From JBOHTO01 sp050733695 (GTDB lineage: Bacteria; Gemmatimonadota; Gemmatimonadetes; Gemmatimonadales; Gemmatimonadaceae), in contig JBOHTO010000164.1 in assembly GCA_050733695.1 (NCBI GenBank), positions 1 through 33,981 of the forward strand: 33,981 nucleotides of DNA, given 5' to 3'. The notes below the pieces were generated by a model. It was not told the origin of the DNA. It saw only the letters and a program-made list of their open reading frames with translations, and did no database searches. The position numbers and the translations under genes were made by a program. Below, piece by piece: positions 16,657 to 25,136 of this stretch. Position 1 is the stretch's first letter. Each line of letters opens with the position of its first letter.

Positions 16657-16747
16657 TGCGGAACAGGCAGTTACGACAGAATGGACGTGCCGATGCTGCG
16701 GATGAGCCGGGAGCGCCGGATCACGCGGGCGGCAATCCCGGATTGAC

Positions 16748-16972
16748 CTAATAATTCGAGTTTGAGAACTTGCTGCGCAACCGGCGCGCGGTTTCGGGGC
16801 TGAACACGCGGATCAGGAAGTACACGGCGACGCCGATCAGAGCGATCTTGATGGCGATCCAGAAAAGCCACCACACGACGCCGAGCAGCCCGCCGAGCAC
16901 GCCGAACAGGAGCTTGAGGACGAACAATCCGAGTACGGCGAACAGGCCGATCGTGAAAACGGTACGAAGCAT
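16748..16972 (-). CDS. small membrane protein of unknown function
   Basis: A 74-residue protein with two hydrophobic spans: about 4-24 (VFTIGLFAVLGLFVLKLLF) and 28-56 (GLLGVVWWLFWIAIKIALIG and onward). A basic tail follows (RRLRSKFSNSNY), which should face the cytoplasm. The ATG at 16972 has a GGAG 11 bases upstream. It is convergent with the deoxyhypusine-synthase-like gene and divergent from thiO. I recognise no family. Confidence 0.7.
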   Translation of the reverse strand: MLRTVFTIGLFAVLGLFVLKLLFGVLGGLLGVVWWLFWIAIKIALIGVAVYFLIRVFSPETARRLRSKFSNSNY

Positions 16973-17051
16973 CGACGGGGTCTCCGGGACGAGGACACTC
17001 GTTTCTACGGCCCGCGGGCCCGGGCGGTTTCAGGGTCGCCGGACAGCCGAC

Positions 17052-18158
17052 GTGACGATTGTGGGGTGCGGGATTGTCGGACTCGCGACGGCCGCCGCGA
17101 TCGCCGAGCGGCGCCTGCACGTCCTGCTCATCGGGGAGTCCCGGCTTGGCGAGGCCTCCCGAGCCGCGGCTGGCATGCTGGCACCGCAGGCCGAGGGCCT
17201 CCCCCGCGCGGTGCGCGAGTTTGCAGTCGCCGCGCGCGACCGGTTCCCGGACTACATCGGGCGACTTCGGGCGGCTACGGGCATCGACGTTCAGCTCGAC
17301 CGGAGCGGGATCATCGAGCTCGAGCCGCCCGACGGCCCCGACAACAGCATCCCGGCCGAACGCCACGGGTCTGCCTGGCTGGACCCGCAATCTCTCGCCC
17401 GATTGGAGCCGGCGCTCGCGGATCAGCACGGGGCCGGCGCGTGGTTGCACGCGGGCGATGGGTTCGTGGACAATGTCGCCCTCCTCTCTGCTCTCGAAAC
17501 GGCGGTCCGCGCAACGCCGCGAATCCGCCACATTGCCGATTCCGTCGAGGCCATCGAGTTGGGCGATTCGCATACAGTCGCGCTCACGCGTGGTGGAACC
17601 CGCCACGAATCGGGGATGCTCGTCCTGGCGGGAGGGGCGTGGTCCCCTGCGTTGCGCGGGTTACCTCGCACGATCCGGATCGAACCCGTACGTGGCCAGA
17701 TGATCGCGCTTCGGGGCGCACCGATCGGCCACGTCGTGTTCGGACACGACGGGTACATCGTGCCGCGCGGCAGAGGTCGCTCGATCGTCGGCTCGACGAT
17801 GGAGCGCGTGGGCTTCGATTCCACGACGACGGAACGCGGCGTCGCATCCCTGCGCACCATGGCCGCCTCGATCTGTCCCGCGCTGGCTCGCGCTCCCCGT
17901 ATCGACGCATGGGCAGGTCTTCGTCCCGTAACGCCCGACATGCTCCCGATGCTTGGTCCGGATCCCGCCGCGGCGCGCCTGCTGTACGCGTGTGGCCATT
18001 CGCGCAACGGCATACTCCTGGCCCCCATAACAGCGGAATGCATCGCGGCACTCGCCACTGGTGAGAGGCCGCCGGCGGATCTTGCACCCTTTCGCCCGGA
18101 CCGCTTCGATGCCACGGGGAACTGGTCGCGCCCTGCATCGCTGGGTGCCGATGCATGA
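17052..18158 (+). CDS. thiO: glycine oxidase ThiO (FAD-dependent)
   Basis: A FAD enzyme that oxidises glycine to dehydroglycine for the thiazole half of thiamine. The N-terminal dinucleotide site is VGCGIVGLATA (GxGxxG at residues 5-10), which fixes the GTG at 17052 as the start; the open frame to 16770 adds non-family residues. The family landmarks are RAAAGMLAPQAE, PVRGQM, WAGLRPVTPDMLPMLGP and CGHSRNGILLAPITAE, the last very close to ThiO. At 368 residues the length fits. No other thi gene is present. Other DAO-family oxidases share the fold, but the C-terminal block favours ThiO. It lies upstream of lipA and the thiamine-diphosphate-dependent PdhAB. Confidence 0.85.
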   Translation: MTIVGCGIVGLATAAAIAERRLHVLLIGESRLGEASRAAAGMLAPQAEGLPRAVREFAVAARDRFPDYIGRLRAATGIDVQLDRSGIIELEPPDGPDNSIPAERHGSAWLDPQSLARLEPALADQHGAGAWLHAGDGFVDNVALLSALETAVRATPRIRHIADSVEAIELGDSHTVALTRGGTRHESGMLVLAGGAWSPALRGLPRTIRIEPVRGQMIALRGAPIGHVVFGHDGYIVPRGRGRSIVGSTMERVGFDSTTTERGVASLRTMAASICPALARAPRIDAWAGLRPVTPDMLPMLGPDPAAARLLYACGHSRNGILLAPITAECIAALATGERPPADLAPFRPDRFDATGNWSRPASLGADA

Positions 18159-18204
18159 GCCTGCCGCGGCGCATACGAGTCGCACGCCATTCGGGGCGCT
18201 GGAG

Positions 18205-18234
18205 CTAACCGTCTAACACGTGTCAGCCGGTTAG
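18205..18234. promoter_or_regulatory. 30-bp near-perfect palindrome upstream of lipA
   Basis: The arms 18205-18219 and 18220-18234 match at 13 of 15 positions; CTAACCG pairs with CGGTTAG at the ends and ACACGTGT forms the centre. It ends 30 bases before the TAGCTTG box at 18265, a usual place for an activator or repressor, and 46 bases after the thiO stop. It could instead act as a transcription end for thiO, though no T-run follows. Confidence 0.45.
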
Positions 18235-18264
18235 TGTCTGCTGGTATTCGGCACCGCTGGCCGC

Positions 18265-18271
18265 TAGCTTG
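18265..18271 (+). promoter_or_regulatory. candidate -10 box TAGCTTG for the lipA-pdh operon
   Basis: TAGCTTG fits the TANNTTG form. A CTGGTA at 18241-18246, 18 bases upstream, could serve as a poor -35. Transcription would begin near 18278, 80 bases before the lipA ATG used here. Confidence 0.3.
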
Positions 18272-18357
18272 CCATTGCGATCGCCAGCGATCGCGGCTTG
18301 CCCGCAAACCGTTCGCGCGTTCCCGACGCGCAGCGCCGAACCCTGACCGCGCGCCCG

Positions 18358-19266
18358 ATGTCCGAGACGCTCTACAGGATAATGGGTCGACATCGCGCAG
18401 ACCCGCTGCCGGATCGCAAACCGTCGTGGCTGAAGGTAAAGGCGCCCGGGGGACCGAACTACGTGCGGCTGAAGCAAATGATGCGGGAGCTCGATCTGCA
18501 CACGGTTTGCGAGGAAGCCCATTGTCCCAATGTGGGTGAGTGCTGGGAACACGGGGCGGCCACGTTCATGATTCTTGGCGATGTGTGCACGCGGAACTGC
18601 GCCTACTGCGCCGTTGCACATGGCCGCCCTCCGAAGTTCGATCCCGCTGAGCCGGCCCGGGTTGGCCAGGCCGTCGCCGAGATGCAGTTGCAGCACGCGG
18701 TGATCACGTCCGTCGATCGCGATGATCTTCCCGACTTCGGCGCCTGGGCGTTCGCCGAAACCATCCGCGAGATACACGAGCGCGTACCGGGCTGCTCCGT
18801 GGAAGTACTCGTCCCGGACTTTCAGGGCGATGAGGACAGCATCCGCTGCGTGCTCGCGGCGCTCCCCGAGATCTACAATCACAACACCGAGACCGTGCCA
18901 CGTCTCTACCGGAAGGCGCGCCCCGGCGGACGGTATGCGCGCGTACTCGAGATATTCCGCTTTGCGAAGCGCACTGCGCCCGACATCCCGACCAAGACCG
19001 GAATCATCCTCGGCATGGGCGAGACGACGGAGGAAGTCGAACAGACGATGACCGATCTCCGGGAAGTCGACGTGGACATTCTCACGCTCGGCCAGTACCT
19101 GCGACCTTCCAGCGATCACATCCCGTTGGACAGGTACGTGACGCCGGATGAGTTTCGTCATCTGCGCGAGGTCGGAATGGAGCTTGGCTTTCGCCATGTG
19201 GAATCCGGACCGCTTGTCCGCTCCAGCTACCACGCCTGGGAGCAGGTTCAGGCAGCCGGCGTATAG
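18358..19266 (+). CDS. lipA: lipoyl synthase LipA
   Basis: A radical-SAM enzyme that inserts two sulphur atoms into a protein-bound octanoyl chain to make lipoate. The auxiliary cluster cysteines are C51, C56 and C62 (CEEAHCPNVGEC), and the radical-SAM cluster cysteines are C77, C81 and C84 (CTRNCAYC). The C-terminal RSSYHA provides the serine ligand typical of LipA. DRKPSWLKVKAPGG near residue 19 is the family's N-terminus. The ATG at 18358 is used; an ATG at 18382 and a TTG at 18298 are alternatives in the same frame, none with a clear ribosome site. It is followed 24 bases later by pdhA, whose complex needs lipoate. Confidence 0.96.
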   Translation: MSETLYRIMGRHRADPLPDRKPSWLKVKAPGGPNYVRLKQMMRELDLHTVCEEAHCPNVGECWEHGAATFMILGDVCTRNCAYCAVAHGRPPKFDPAEPARVGQAVAEMQLQHAVITSVDRDDLPDFGAWAFAETIREIHERVPGCSVEVLVPDFQGDEDSIRCVLAALPEIYNHNTETVPRLYRKARPGGRYARVLEIFRFAKRTAPDIPTKTGIILGMGETTEEVEQTMTDLREVDVDILTLGQYLRPSSDHIPLDRYVTPDEFRHLREVGMELGFRHVESGPLVRSSYHAWEQVQAAGV

Positions 19267-19290
19267 ACGACCCTCGAGACCCGGATTCGA

Positions 19291-20397
19291 ATGGCTGACA
19301 CGAAGAGCACAACCGCGGCGAAGCGTACCACGAAGAAGAGCCCGAAGCAGAGCCGGAAGCAGAGGCCGAAGAAGCGACCCGCCGGTGGCGGTGGCGATCG
19401 CGAGCTTCGCATGCAGCTCCTTCGATCCATGCTGCTCCAGCGTCGCTTCGAGGAGCGGGTTGCGGAGGCCTATGCAGTGGGCAAGATCGGCGGGTTCTGT
19501 CATCTCTACATCGGGCAGGAGGCCGTGAGCACGGGCTCGATCTCGATGTTACGTGACGACGACTACGTGATCACGACGTATCGCGATCACGGGCAGGCGC
19601 TCGTTCGCGGCATCTCGCCGCGCTCGGTCATGGCGGAGCTGTTCGGCCGCAGCGACGGTTGCGCCCACGGCAAGGGCGGCTCCATGCACCTCTTCGACCG
19701 GAACGTGAACTTCATGGGCGGCCACGGCATCGTGGGCGGCCACCTGCCCATCGCGGCGGGCATCGCGTTCGCAATCAAGTATCGCGGCGGTGACCAGGTG
19801 TGCCTCTGCTTTCTGGGAGAGGCAGCGGTGAACATCGGCGCCTTCCACGAGGCCCTGAACATGGCCGGGCTCTGGAAGCTGCCGGTGATCTATGTGATAG
19901 AGAACAATCGCTACGGAATGGGTACGGCGATCGAACGCGCCAGCGCGATCAACGACGTCTACGAGCGGGCCGCGGCCTACGACATGCCCCGTGGGCTCGT
20001 GGATGGCCAGGACGTCTTCGCGGTGCGCAAGGCGGTGGGCGAGGCGGTGGAGCGGGCGCGCGCCGATCAGACCCCCACCCTTCTCGAGGTACGCACGTAC
20101 CGCTTCATGGGCCACTCGATGTCCGACGCCGCGGCCGGCACCTACCGCACGAAGGATGAGCTCGAGGAGCACATGAAGCGCGACCCCATCCTGCTTCTGC
20201 GCGGACTCATGGAAGAAGCTGGCGAGATCTCCGAGGACGAGATTGCAGAGCTCGATGCGGAGATGAAGGCCGCAGCGCAGGACGCCTGGGACTTCGCCGA
20301 CAACAGCCCCGAACCGCCACTCGAGGCGCTCTACGAGGACGTGCTCGTGGATACTACCAGCGACGCGGACGCTGACGCCGCCGTCGCCACGGGCTGA
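19291..20397 (+). CDS. pdhA: pyruvate dehydrogenase E1 component, alpha subunit
   Basis: With PdhB it decarboxylates pyruvate using thiamine diphosphate and passes the acetyl group to PdhC. Family landmarks are IGQEAVSTGSISML, YRDHGQALVRG, GKGGSMHLFD and FHEALNMAGLWKLPVIYVIENN. The thiamine-binding motif is normally GDG followed by 26 residues and NN; here it reads G176-E177-A178, then N205-N206 with the spacing kept. The E1 phosphorylation-loop region RFMGHSMSDAAAGTYR is intact. The first 35 residues are Lys/Arg/Thr/Ser-rich and unlike the rest, an extension that may contact the E2 core. At 368 residues it is slightly long. Branched-chain 2-oxoacid E1 proteins are close relatives, but the linkage with lipA, lipB and a full PDH set supports pyruvate. 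Confidence 0.92.
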   Translation: MADTKSTTAAKRTTKKSPKQSRKQRPKKRPAGGGGDRELRMQLLRSMLLQRRFEERVAEAYAVGKIGGFCHLYIGQEAVSTGSISMLRDDDYVITTYRDHGQALVRGISPRSVMAELFGRSDGCAHGKGGSMHLFDRNVNFMGGHGIVGGHLPIAAGIAFAIKYRGGDQVCLCFLGEAAVNIGAFHEALNMAGLWKLPVIYVIENNRYGMGTAIERASAINDVYERAAAYDMPRGLVDGQDVFAVRKAVGEAVERARADQTPTLLEVRTYRFMGHSMSDAAAGTYRTKDELEEHMKRDPILLLRGLMEEAGEISEDEIAELDAEMKAAAQDAWDFADNSPEPPLEALYEDVLVDTTSDADADAAVATG

Positions 20398-20458
20398 GCT
20401 GCGCGGCTGGCAGCAGCATTCGACAGTATCCCACTTCACCAATCGCCGACACCGCTCA

Positions 20459-21439
20459 ATGCCCGTCATAACGTATCGCGATGCCCTCAATCACGCACTC
20501 AGGGAAGAGATGGAGCGCGACGACCGCGTCTTCCTCATGGGGGAAGAGGTCGCCGTCTACCAGGGAGCGTACAAGGTCTCGAAGGGCCTTCTCCAGGACT
20601 TCGGCGAGATGCGCGTTGTCGACACACCCATCACCGAGCTCGGCTTCGCTGGCGTCGGCGTCGGCGCGGCGATGGTCGGGCTGCGACCCATCATCGAGTT
20701 CATGACGTGGAACTTCGCGCTGCTCGCGATCGACCAGGTCGTCAACTCGGCCGCCAAGATGCTGTACATGTCGGGCGGGCAGTTCAACATCCCGATGGTC
20801 TTCCGCGGACCGAACGGCGCAGCGCTCCAGCTCGCCGCTCAACACTCCCAGGCGTGGGAGTCGTGGCTCTCGCACATACCGGGGCTCAAGGTCGTTACGC
20901 CCGCCACACCGTATGATGCGAAGGGAATGCTCAAGAGCGCCATCCGCGACGACAATCCGGTGATCGTGCTCGAGGGTGAGATGCTCTACAACACCAAAGG
21001 CGAAGTTCCCGATGAGGACTATCTCGTCCCTATAGGCAAGGCAGAGCTGAAGCACGAGGGTGAGCACTGCTCGATCATCGCCCACGGCAAGATGGTGCTG
21101 GTCGCGCTTCAGATGGCCGAGAAGCTCTCCGGGGACGGCATTGAAGTTGATGTCGTGGACCTGCGCACGGTCCGGCCGATGGACATCGAGGCGATAACGA
21201 CATCGGTGAAGAAGACGAACCGCGCGGTCGTGCTCGAGGAGGGCCTCGAGGTCTGCGGGATCGGCGCCCAGGTAGTCGACTACATACAGCGCGAATGTTT
21301 CGATGACCTCGACGCGCCGGTCGTGCGTGTTCACCAGGCGGACGTGCCGATGCCGTATGCGAAGAACCTGGAAAAGGCAGCGAAGCCCGATGCGGCAAAG
21401 GCGATCGAAGCGGTACGGAAGGTCATGTATCTGGACTAG
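20459..21439 (+). CDS. pdhB: pyruvate dehydrogenase E1 component, beta subunit
   Basis: Partner of PdhA in the heterotetrameric E1. The N-terminus ITYRDALNHALREEMERDDRVFLMGEEVA and the block VVDTPITELGFAGVGVGAAM hold the residues that contact the thiamine ring (the E of the MGEE segment and TELG). HSQAWESWLSHIPGLKVVTPATPYDAKGML is the conserved middle. The C-terminal transketolase domain ends with VHQADVPMPYAKNLE. At 326 residues it matches the family. It lies 61 bases after pdhA and 45 before pdhC. No clear ribosome site is visible. Confidence 0.95.
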   Translation: MPVITYRDALNHALREEMERDDRVFLMGEEVAVYQGAYKVSKGLLQDFGEMRVVDTPITELGFAGVGVGAAMVGLRPIIEFMTWNFALLAIDQVVNSAAKMLYMSGGQFNIPMVFRGPNGAALQLAAQHSQAWESWLSHIPGLKVVTPATPYDAKGMLKSAIRDDNPVIVLEGEMLYNTKGEVPDEDYLVPIGKAELKHEGEHCSIIAHGKMVLVALQMAEKLSGDGIEVDVVDLRTVRPMDIEAITTSVKKTNRAVVLEEGLEVCGIGAQVVDYIQRECFDDLDAPVVRVHQADVPMPYAKNLEKAAKPDAAKAIEAVRKVMYLD

Positions 21440-21484
21440 TGGGCGCATGCTCGATTCACAACGTCTCATCACCGGACCCACGCA

Positions 21485-22966
21485 ATGGCGACGAAGGTTT
21501 TCATGGAGGCGCTTTCCCCGACGATGGAGGAGGGGCGCCTCGTCAAGTGGCTGAAGAAGGAGGGCGACGAGATCTCGTCGGGTGATCCGATCGCCGAAGT
21601 CGAGACCGACAAGGCGGTCATGGAGCTGGTAGCTCGCGGCGACGGCGTACTCCGCAAGCAGATCGTCGGAGAGGGTGAGTCCAGACCGGTGGGCGAGCTC
21701 GTGGGAGTGATCGCCTCCGCTGACGAGGACATCGGCGAACTGGTGGCCGGCGGCGGGGGCGGGGGAGGCGCCGCTGGGGGGGATGAAGGAGCAGAGAAGA
21801 CGAAGCCGGCGGTGAAGTCCGGGAAGACCAGGGCCGGGAAGGCGGGCGCGGAAGAGGAGGAAGACGGCGCAGCACCCGCGACCACCGGGGCCGAAGAGGA
21901 AGTCGCCGACGCCGACGGAGAAATCGAAGCGCCGGAGATCGGAGAGCCGGAGGGCGACGAGGCGGAAAAAACTCCGCCTCCCGCCGCAGGGAAGGCCGCC
22001 TCGAAGCCGGCTGGCAAGGCCGCGCCGGCCCCTGGGACGCGCGCTCCCGCCGCGCCTGGTGGCGCGGCTCCGACAAGGCCGCCGGCCGGCGGCGAGGACG
22101 GCGAGAGGGCACGGTCTTCACCGCTCGCCCGCCGCCTCGCGTCCGAGCGCGGGGTGGATCTCGGCAACGTCGAGGGTTCGGGCCCGGGTGGCCGGATCAT
22201 CAAGCGTGACATCGAGGCCGCTGCCTCGGCTCCGAAAGGCGACGGTGCGCGCGCGCGCCAAGCTGACAGCGCGGGGACGGGCGCCGATTACGAGGACGTT
22301 CCCCTCTCGCAGATGCGAAAAACCATCGCCAGGCGGCTGGTGGAATCAATCGGACCGATTCCGACCTTCTACCTCACGGCCGAATTCGATGCCGACCGCA
22401 TGGCCGAGGCGCGCGAAGCCATCACGGAGCTGGGAGAGGAGTTCAGGATCTCCGTCAACGATATCATCATGAAGGCCGTAGCTTCCGCGCTGGCGCAGCA
22501 TCCGGAATGCAACGCACACTGGCTGGGCGATCGCATCCGCCGGTTCAATCGCGTCCACCTCGGCGTCGCTGTCGCGATCGATGAGGGACTCATCACACCG
22601 GTCATCTTCGATGCGGACACCAAGTCGCTGCGCGAGATATCCGGCGAGACGCGCGACCTGGCGAAGCGCGCACGCGAACGCAAGCTCAAACCCGATGAGT
22701 ACACCGGTGCGACCTTCACGGTCTCGAACCTCGGGATGTTCGGGATCGACCAGTTCACCGCGATAATCAACCCGCCTGAAGCGGGCATCCTCGCCATCGG
22801 CGCGATTCAGGAGGCGCCGGTGGTGAGTGGTGACGAACTGGAAGTCCGCAAACGCATCCGCGTCACGATGAGTTGCGACCACCGCGTGATCGACGGCGCG
22901 ACGGGCGCGAAGTTCCTGCAGACGCTGCGCCGGATGATCGAGAATCCGCTCATGCTCGTGTACTGA
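21485..22966 (+). CDS. pdhC: dihydrolipoamide acetyltransferase, PDH E2 component
   Basis: Core of the complex: the lipoyl group accepts acetyl from E1 and the catalytic domain passes it to CoA. One lipoyl domain is at 1-85, with the modified lysine K43 in ETDKAVME. An Ala/Pro/Glu/Gly-rich flexible linker covers about 88-207. The peripheral subunit-binding domain is at about 208-248 (SPLARRLASERGVDLGNVEGSG). The catalytic domain runs from about 265 to 493 with the HxxxDG motif, H466 to D470-G471, in MSCDHRVIDG. At 493 residues it is a typical single-lipoyl E2. LipA and LipB, encoded on either side, supply its cofactor. Confidence 0.95.
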   Translation: MATKVFMEALSPTMEEGRLVKWLKKEGDEISSGDPIAEVETDKAVMELVARGDGVLRKQIVGEGESRPVGELVGVIASADEDIGELVAGGGGGGGAAGGDEGAEKTKPAVKSGKTRAGKAGAEEEEDGAAPATTGAEEEVADADGEIEAPEIGEPEGDEAEKTPPPAAGKAASKPAGKAAPAPGTRAPAAPGGAAPTRPPAGGEDGERARSSPLARRLASERGVDLGNVEGSGPGGRIIKRDIEAAASAPKGDGARARQADSAGTGADYEDVPLSQMRKTIARRLVESIGPIPTFYLTAEFDADRMAEAREAITELGEEFRISVNDIIMKAVASALAQHPECNAHWLGDRIRRFNRVHLGVAVAIDEGLITPVIFDADTKSLREISGETRDLAKRARERKLKPDEYTGATFTVSNLGMFGIDQFTAIINPPEAGILAIGAIQEAPVVSGDELEVRKRIRVTMSCDHRVIDGATGAKFLQTLRRMIENPLMLVY

Positions 22967-22994
22967 GCGACGACCTTCAACCCACTGCTCTTCC

Positions 22995-24419
22995 ATGGCC
23001 TCATTTGACGTGATCTTCATCGGCGGCGGGCCCGCCGGCTACGTGGGCGCGATCCGCTGCGCCCAGCTCGGCATGTCCGTCGCAGTCATCGAGCGCGAGA
23101 AGCTCGGCGGCACCTGCGTCGTGTGGGGGTGCATACCCGCGAAGGCACTGCTCGAGTCGGCAGCGCTCGCCAATCGCGTCCGCCACGCGCAGGAGTTCGG
23201 CGTCACCGTCGGAAAGATCTCCGTCGACTATGGAGTGGCCATGAAACGCTCGCGCAGCGTGAGCGCGCAGAACGTGAAGGGCGTTGAGTTCCTGATGAAG
23301 AAGAACAAGGTCACGTTCATCCCGGGAACAGGCGCGCTGGCCGGCGGCAAGGCTGTCACGGTGAAGGGCACGGGAGGCAAGGAAGAGAAGCACGAGGCGA
23401 AGAAGGCGATCGTCATCGCGACCGGCTCGCGCGTGAAAGGGTTGCCGCAGGCCGGACTGGAGCTGAACGGAACGACGGTCATTTCATCGGACGAAGCGCT
23501 CGTTCTGGAAAAGGCACCCAGAACCATGGCGATCGTGGGCGCGGGTGCGGTGGGCTGCGAGTTTGCCGACGTCTTCAATGCCTTCGGAGCTGCCGTCACC
23601 CTTATCGAGATCGCACCGGTGATTCTCCCGCTCGAGGACGCCGACGTCTCCGCCGAGCTGGCGAAGAGCTTCCAGAAGCGGAAGATCGACGTGCTCGCCG
23701 GAGCGACGATCGAGGGGGCAAAGGTCGGAAAGAAGTCCGTCGTGCTCACGGTTTCCGCGCGCGCGCAGGGCAAGGGAGCGGAGGGCAGGAAGCGCGACAT
23801 CGAAGTCGAGATGGTCCTCGTCGCGGCCGGCCGTGCCCCCGTGACGGACGGGATCGGGCTGGAGACGGCAGGCGTCAAACTCGACGAGCGCGGCTTCATC
23901 CGGATCGACCAGGGCATGCAGACGAGCGCCAAGGGCGTCTACGCGATCGGTGACGTGGCCGGACCGCCGATGCTCGCGCACAAGGGCTCGCGCGAGGGCG
24001 TCGTGCTCGCCGAGCTGCTCGCGGGGGAGAAGCCGCATCCCGTCGACTACGGGAATGTCCCGAATGCCACTTATTGCCATCCCGAAGTCGCATCCGTCGG
24101 CCTCACGGAACAGCAGTGCAAGGAGAAGAAGCTCGACTACAGGATCGGGACGTTCGCATTCGCCAACAACGGCCGCGCACGGACCTCGGGCGAGACGGAC
24201 GGCTTCGTCAAGATCATACGCGACTCGAAGTACGGTGAGATCCTCGGGGCGCACATCATCGGCGCACACGCCACGGAACTGCTGCACGAGCTCGTGGTCG
24301 CGCGCGCGAACGAGTTCACGGTCGAGGAGGTCGATCTCGCCATCCACGCGCACCCCACACTCGCCGAGGCGGTCGCCGAGGCGGCGCTCGACTCGATGGG
24401 GAAGATGCTGCACGCGTGA
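22995..24419 (+). CDS. lpdA: dihydrolipoamide dehydrogenase, PDH E3 component
   Basis: A FAD enzyme that reoxidises the dihydrolipoyl group of PdhC and reduces NAD. The FAD site is IGGGPAGYVGA (9-19). The redox disulphide is C41-C46 in GGTCVVWGCIPAKALLE; the family usually has LN at the VV positions. The NAD site is IVGAGAVGCEFADVF. The C-terminal active-site HAHPTLAEA carries the proton-relay histidine and is intact, with A where S is usual. At 474 residues the length is normal. Its last bases overlap the lipB start. A second E3 for other complexes may exist elsewhere. Confidence 0.95.
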   Translation: MASFDVIFIGGGPAGYVGAIRCAQLGMSVAVIEREKLGGTCVVWGCIPAKALLESAALANRVRHAQEFGVTVGKISVDYGVAMKRSRSVSAQNVKGVEFLMKKNKVTFIPGTGALAGGKAVTVKGTGGKEEKHEAKKAIVIATGSRVKGLPQAGLELNGTTVISSDEALVLEKAPRTMAIVGAGAVGCEFADVFNAFGAAVTLIEIAPVILPLEDADVSAELAKSFQKRKIDVLAGATIEGAKVGKKSVVLTVSARAQGKGAEGRKRDIEVEMVLVAAGRAPVTDGIGLETAGVKLDERGFIRIDQGMQTSAKGVYAIGDVAGPPMLAHKGSREGVVLAELLAGEKPHPVDYGNVPNATYCHPEVASVGLTEQQCKEKKLDYRIGTFAFANNGRARTSGETDGFVKIIRDSKYGEILGAHIIGAHATELLHELVVARANEFTVEEVDLAIHAHPTLAEAVAEAALDSMGKMLHA

Positions 24420-25132
24420 GCGCCGGCCGCGAACGCGCGCTGCACGTCGTTCGGCTCGGGGCAATGCCATACGCCGAGGCGCTCGAGCTGCAGCGCGATG
24501 CGGCTCACGCGCGCATCGCGGGCGAGCTTCGCGAGGATCTCCTGCTGCTGGTCGAACACCCACCGGTGGTCACGCTCGGACGAACGGCAAAGAACAGGAA
24601 CCTCATCGCGTCGCGCGAACTTCTCGCCACGCGGGGCGTGGAACTGTTCGAGATCGAGCGCGGGGGCGACGTGACGTTCCACGGTCCCGGACAGCTCGTT
24701 GGTTATCCGATAGTCGACCTTAAGCAGCACACGCGCGACCTGCACTGGTACCTGCGGCAGGTGGAGCAGGCGGTGATCCACGCGCTCGTCGCGTTCGGCA
24801 TCGCGGGCGAGCTGCACGAGGGTTATACCGGCGTATGGACCGGCGGCCGCTCCCGGAAGATCTGCTCGATAGGCGTGCACGCCCGCGACTGGGTCACCTG
24901 GCATGGGTTCGCCCTGAACATCACGACCGACCTCTCGTACTTCGACCTCATCATCCCGTGCGGGATAAGCGGCGTCGTGATGACCTCGGTCGCGCGCGAG
25001 ACCGGACGTGCGGATATTCCCATGCACGAGGCCGAGGACGCGGCCATCGCCGGGATCTCGTCCGTCTTCGGGCTCGAGCCGGCCGAGCTCCCACGCGAAG
25101 CGCTTGCGGCGCGCCGCGTAGCGGCCGGCTGA
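24416..25132 (+). CDS. lipB: octanoyltransferase LipB
   Basis: Transfers the octanoyl chain from acyl carrier protein to lipoyl domains such as that of PdhC, the step before LipA acts. Motifs: HPPVVTLGR, RGGDVTFHGPGQLVGYP (82-98), K148 in RKICSIGVHA and the nucleophile C182 in IPCGI. The GTG start at 24416 overlaps the lpdA stop by 4 bases (GTGA), showing coupled translation. At 238 residues the length is usual. The UvrD-type helicase begins 4 bases after its stop. Confidence 0.95.
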   Translation: MSAGRERALHVVRLGAMPYAEALELQRDAAHARIAGELREDLLLLVEHPPVVTLGRTAKNRNLIASRELLATRGVELFEIERGGDVTFHGPGQLVGYPIVDLKQHTRDLHWYLRQVEQAVIHALVAFGIAGELHEGYTGVWTGGRSRKICSIGVHARDWVTWHGFALNITTDLSYFDLIIPCGISGVVMTSVARETGRADIPMHEAEDAAIAGISSVFGLEPAELPREALAARRVAAG

Positions 25133-25136
25133 AGGG

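Noticed and set aside
17009..17020. 12-bp palindrome GGCCCGCGGGCC between the small membrane protein gene and thiO
   Set aside because: All G and C in GC-rich DNA; such symmetry is expected by chance and no partner site is seen.
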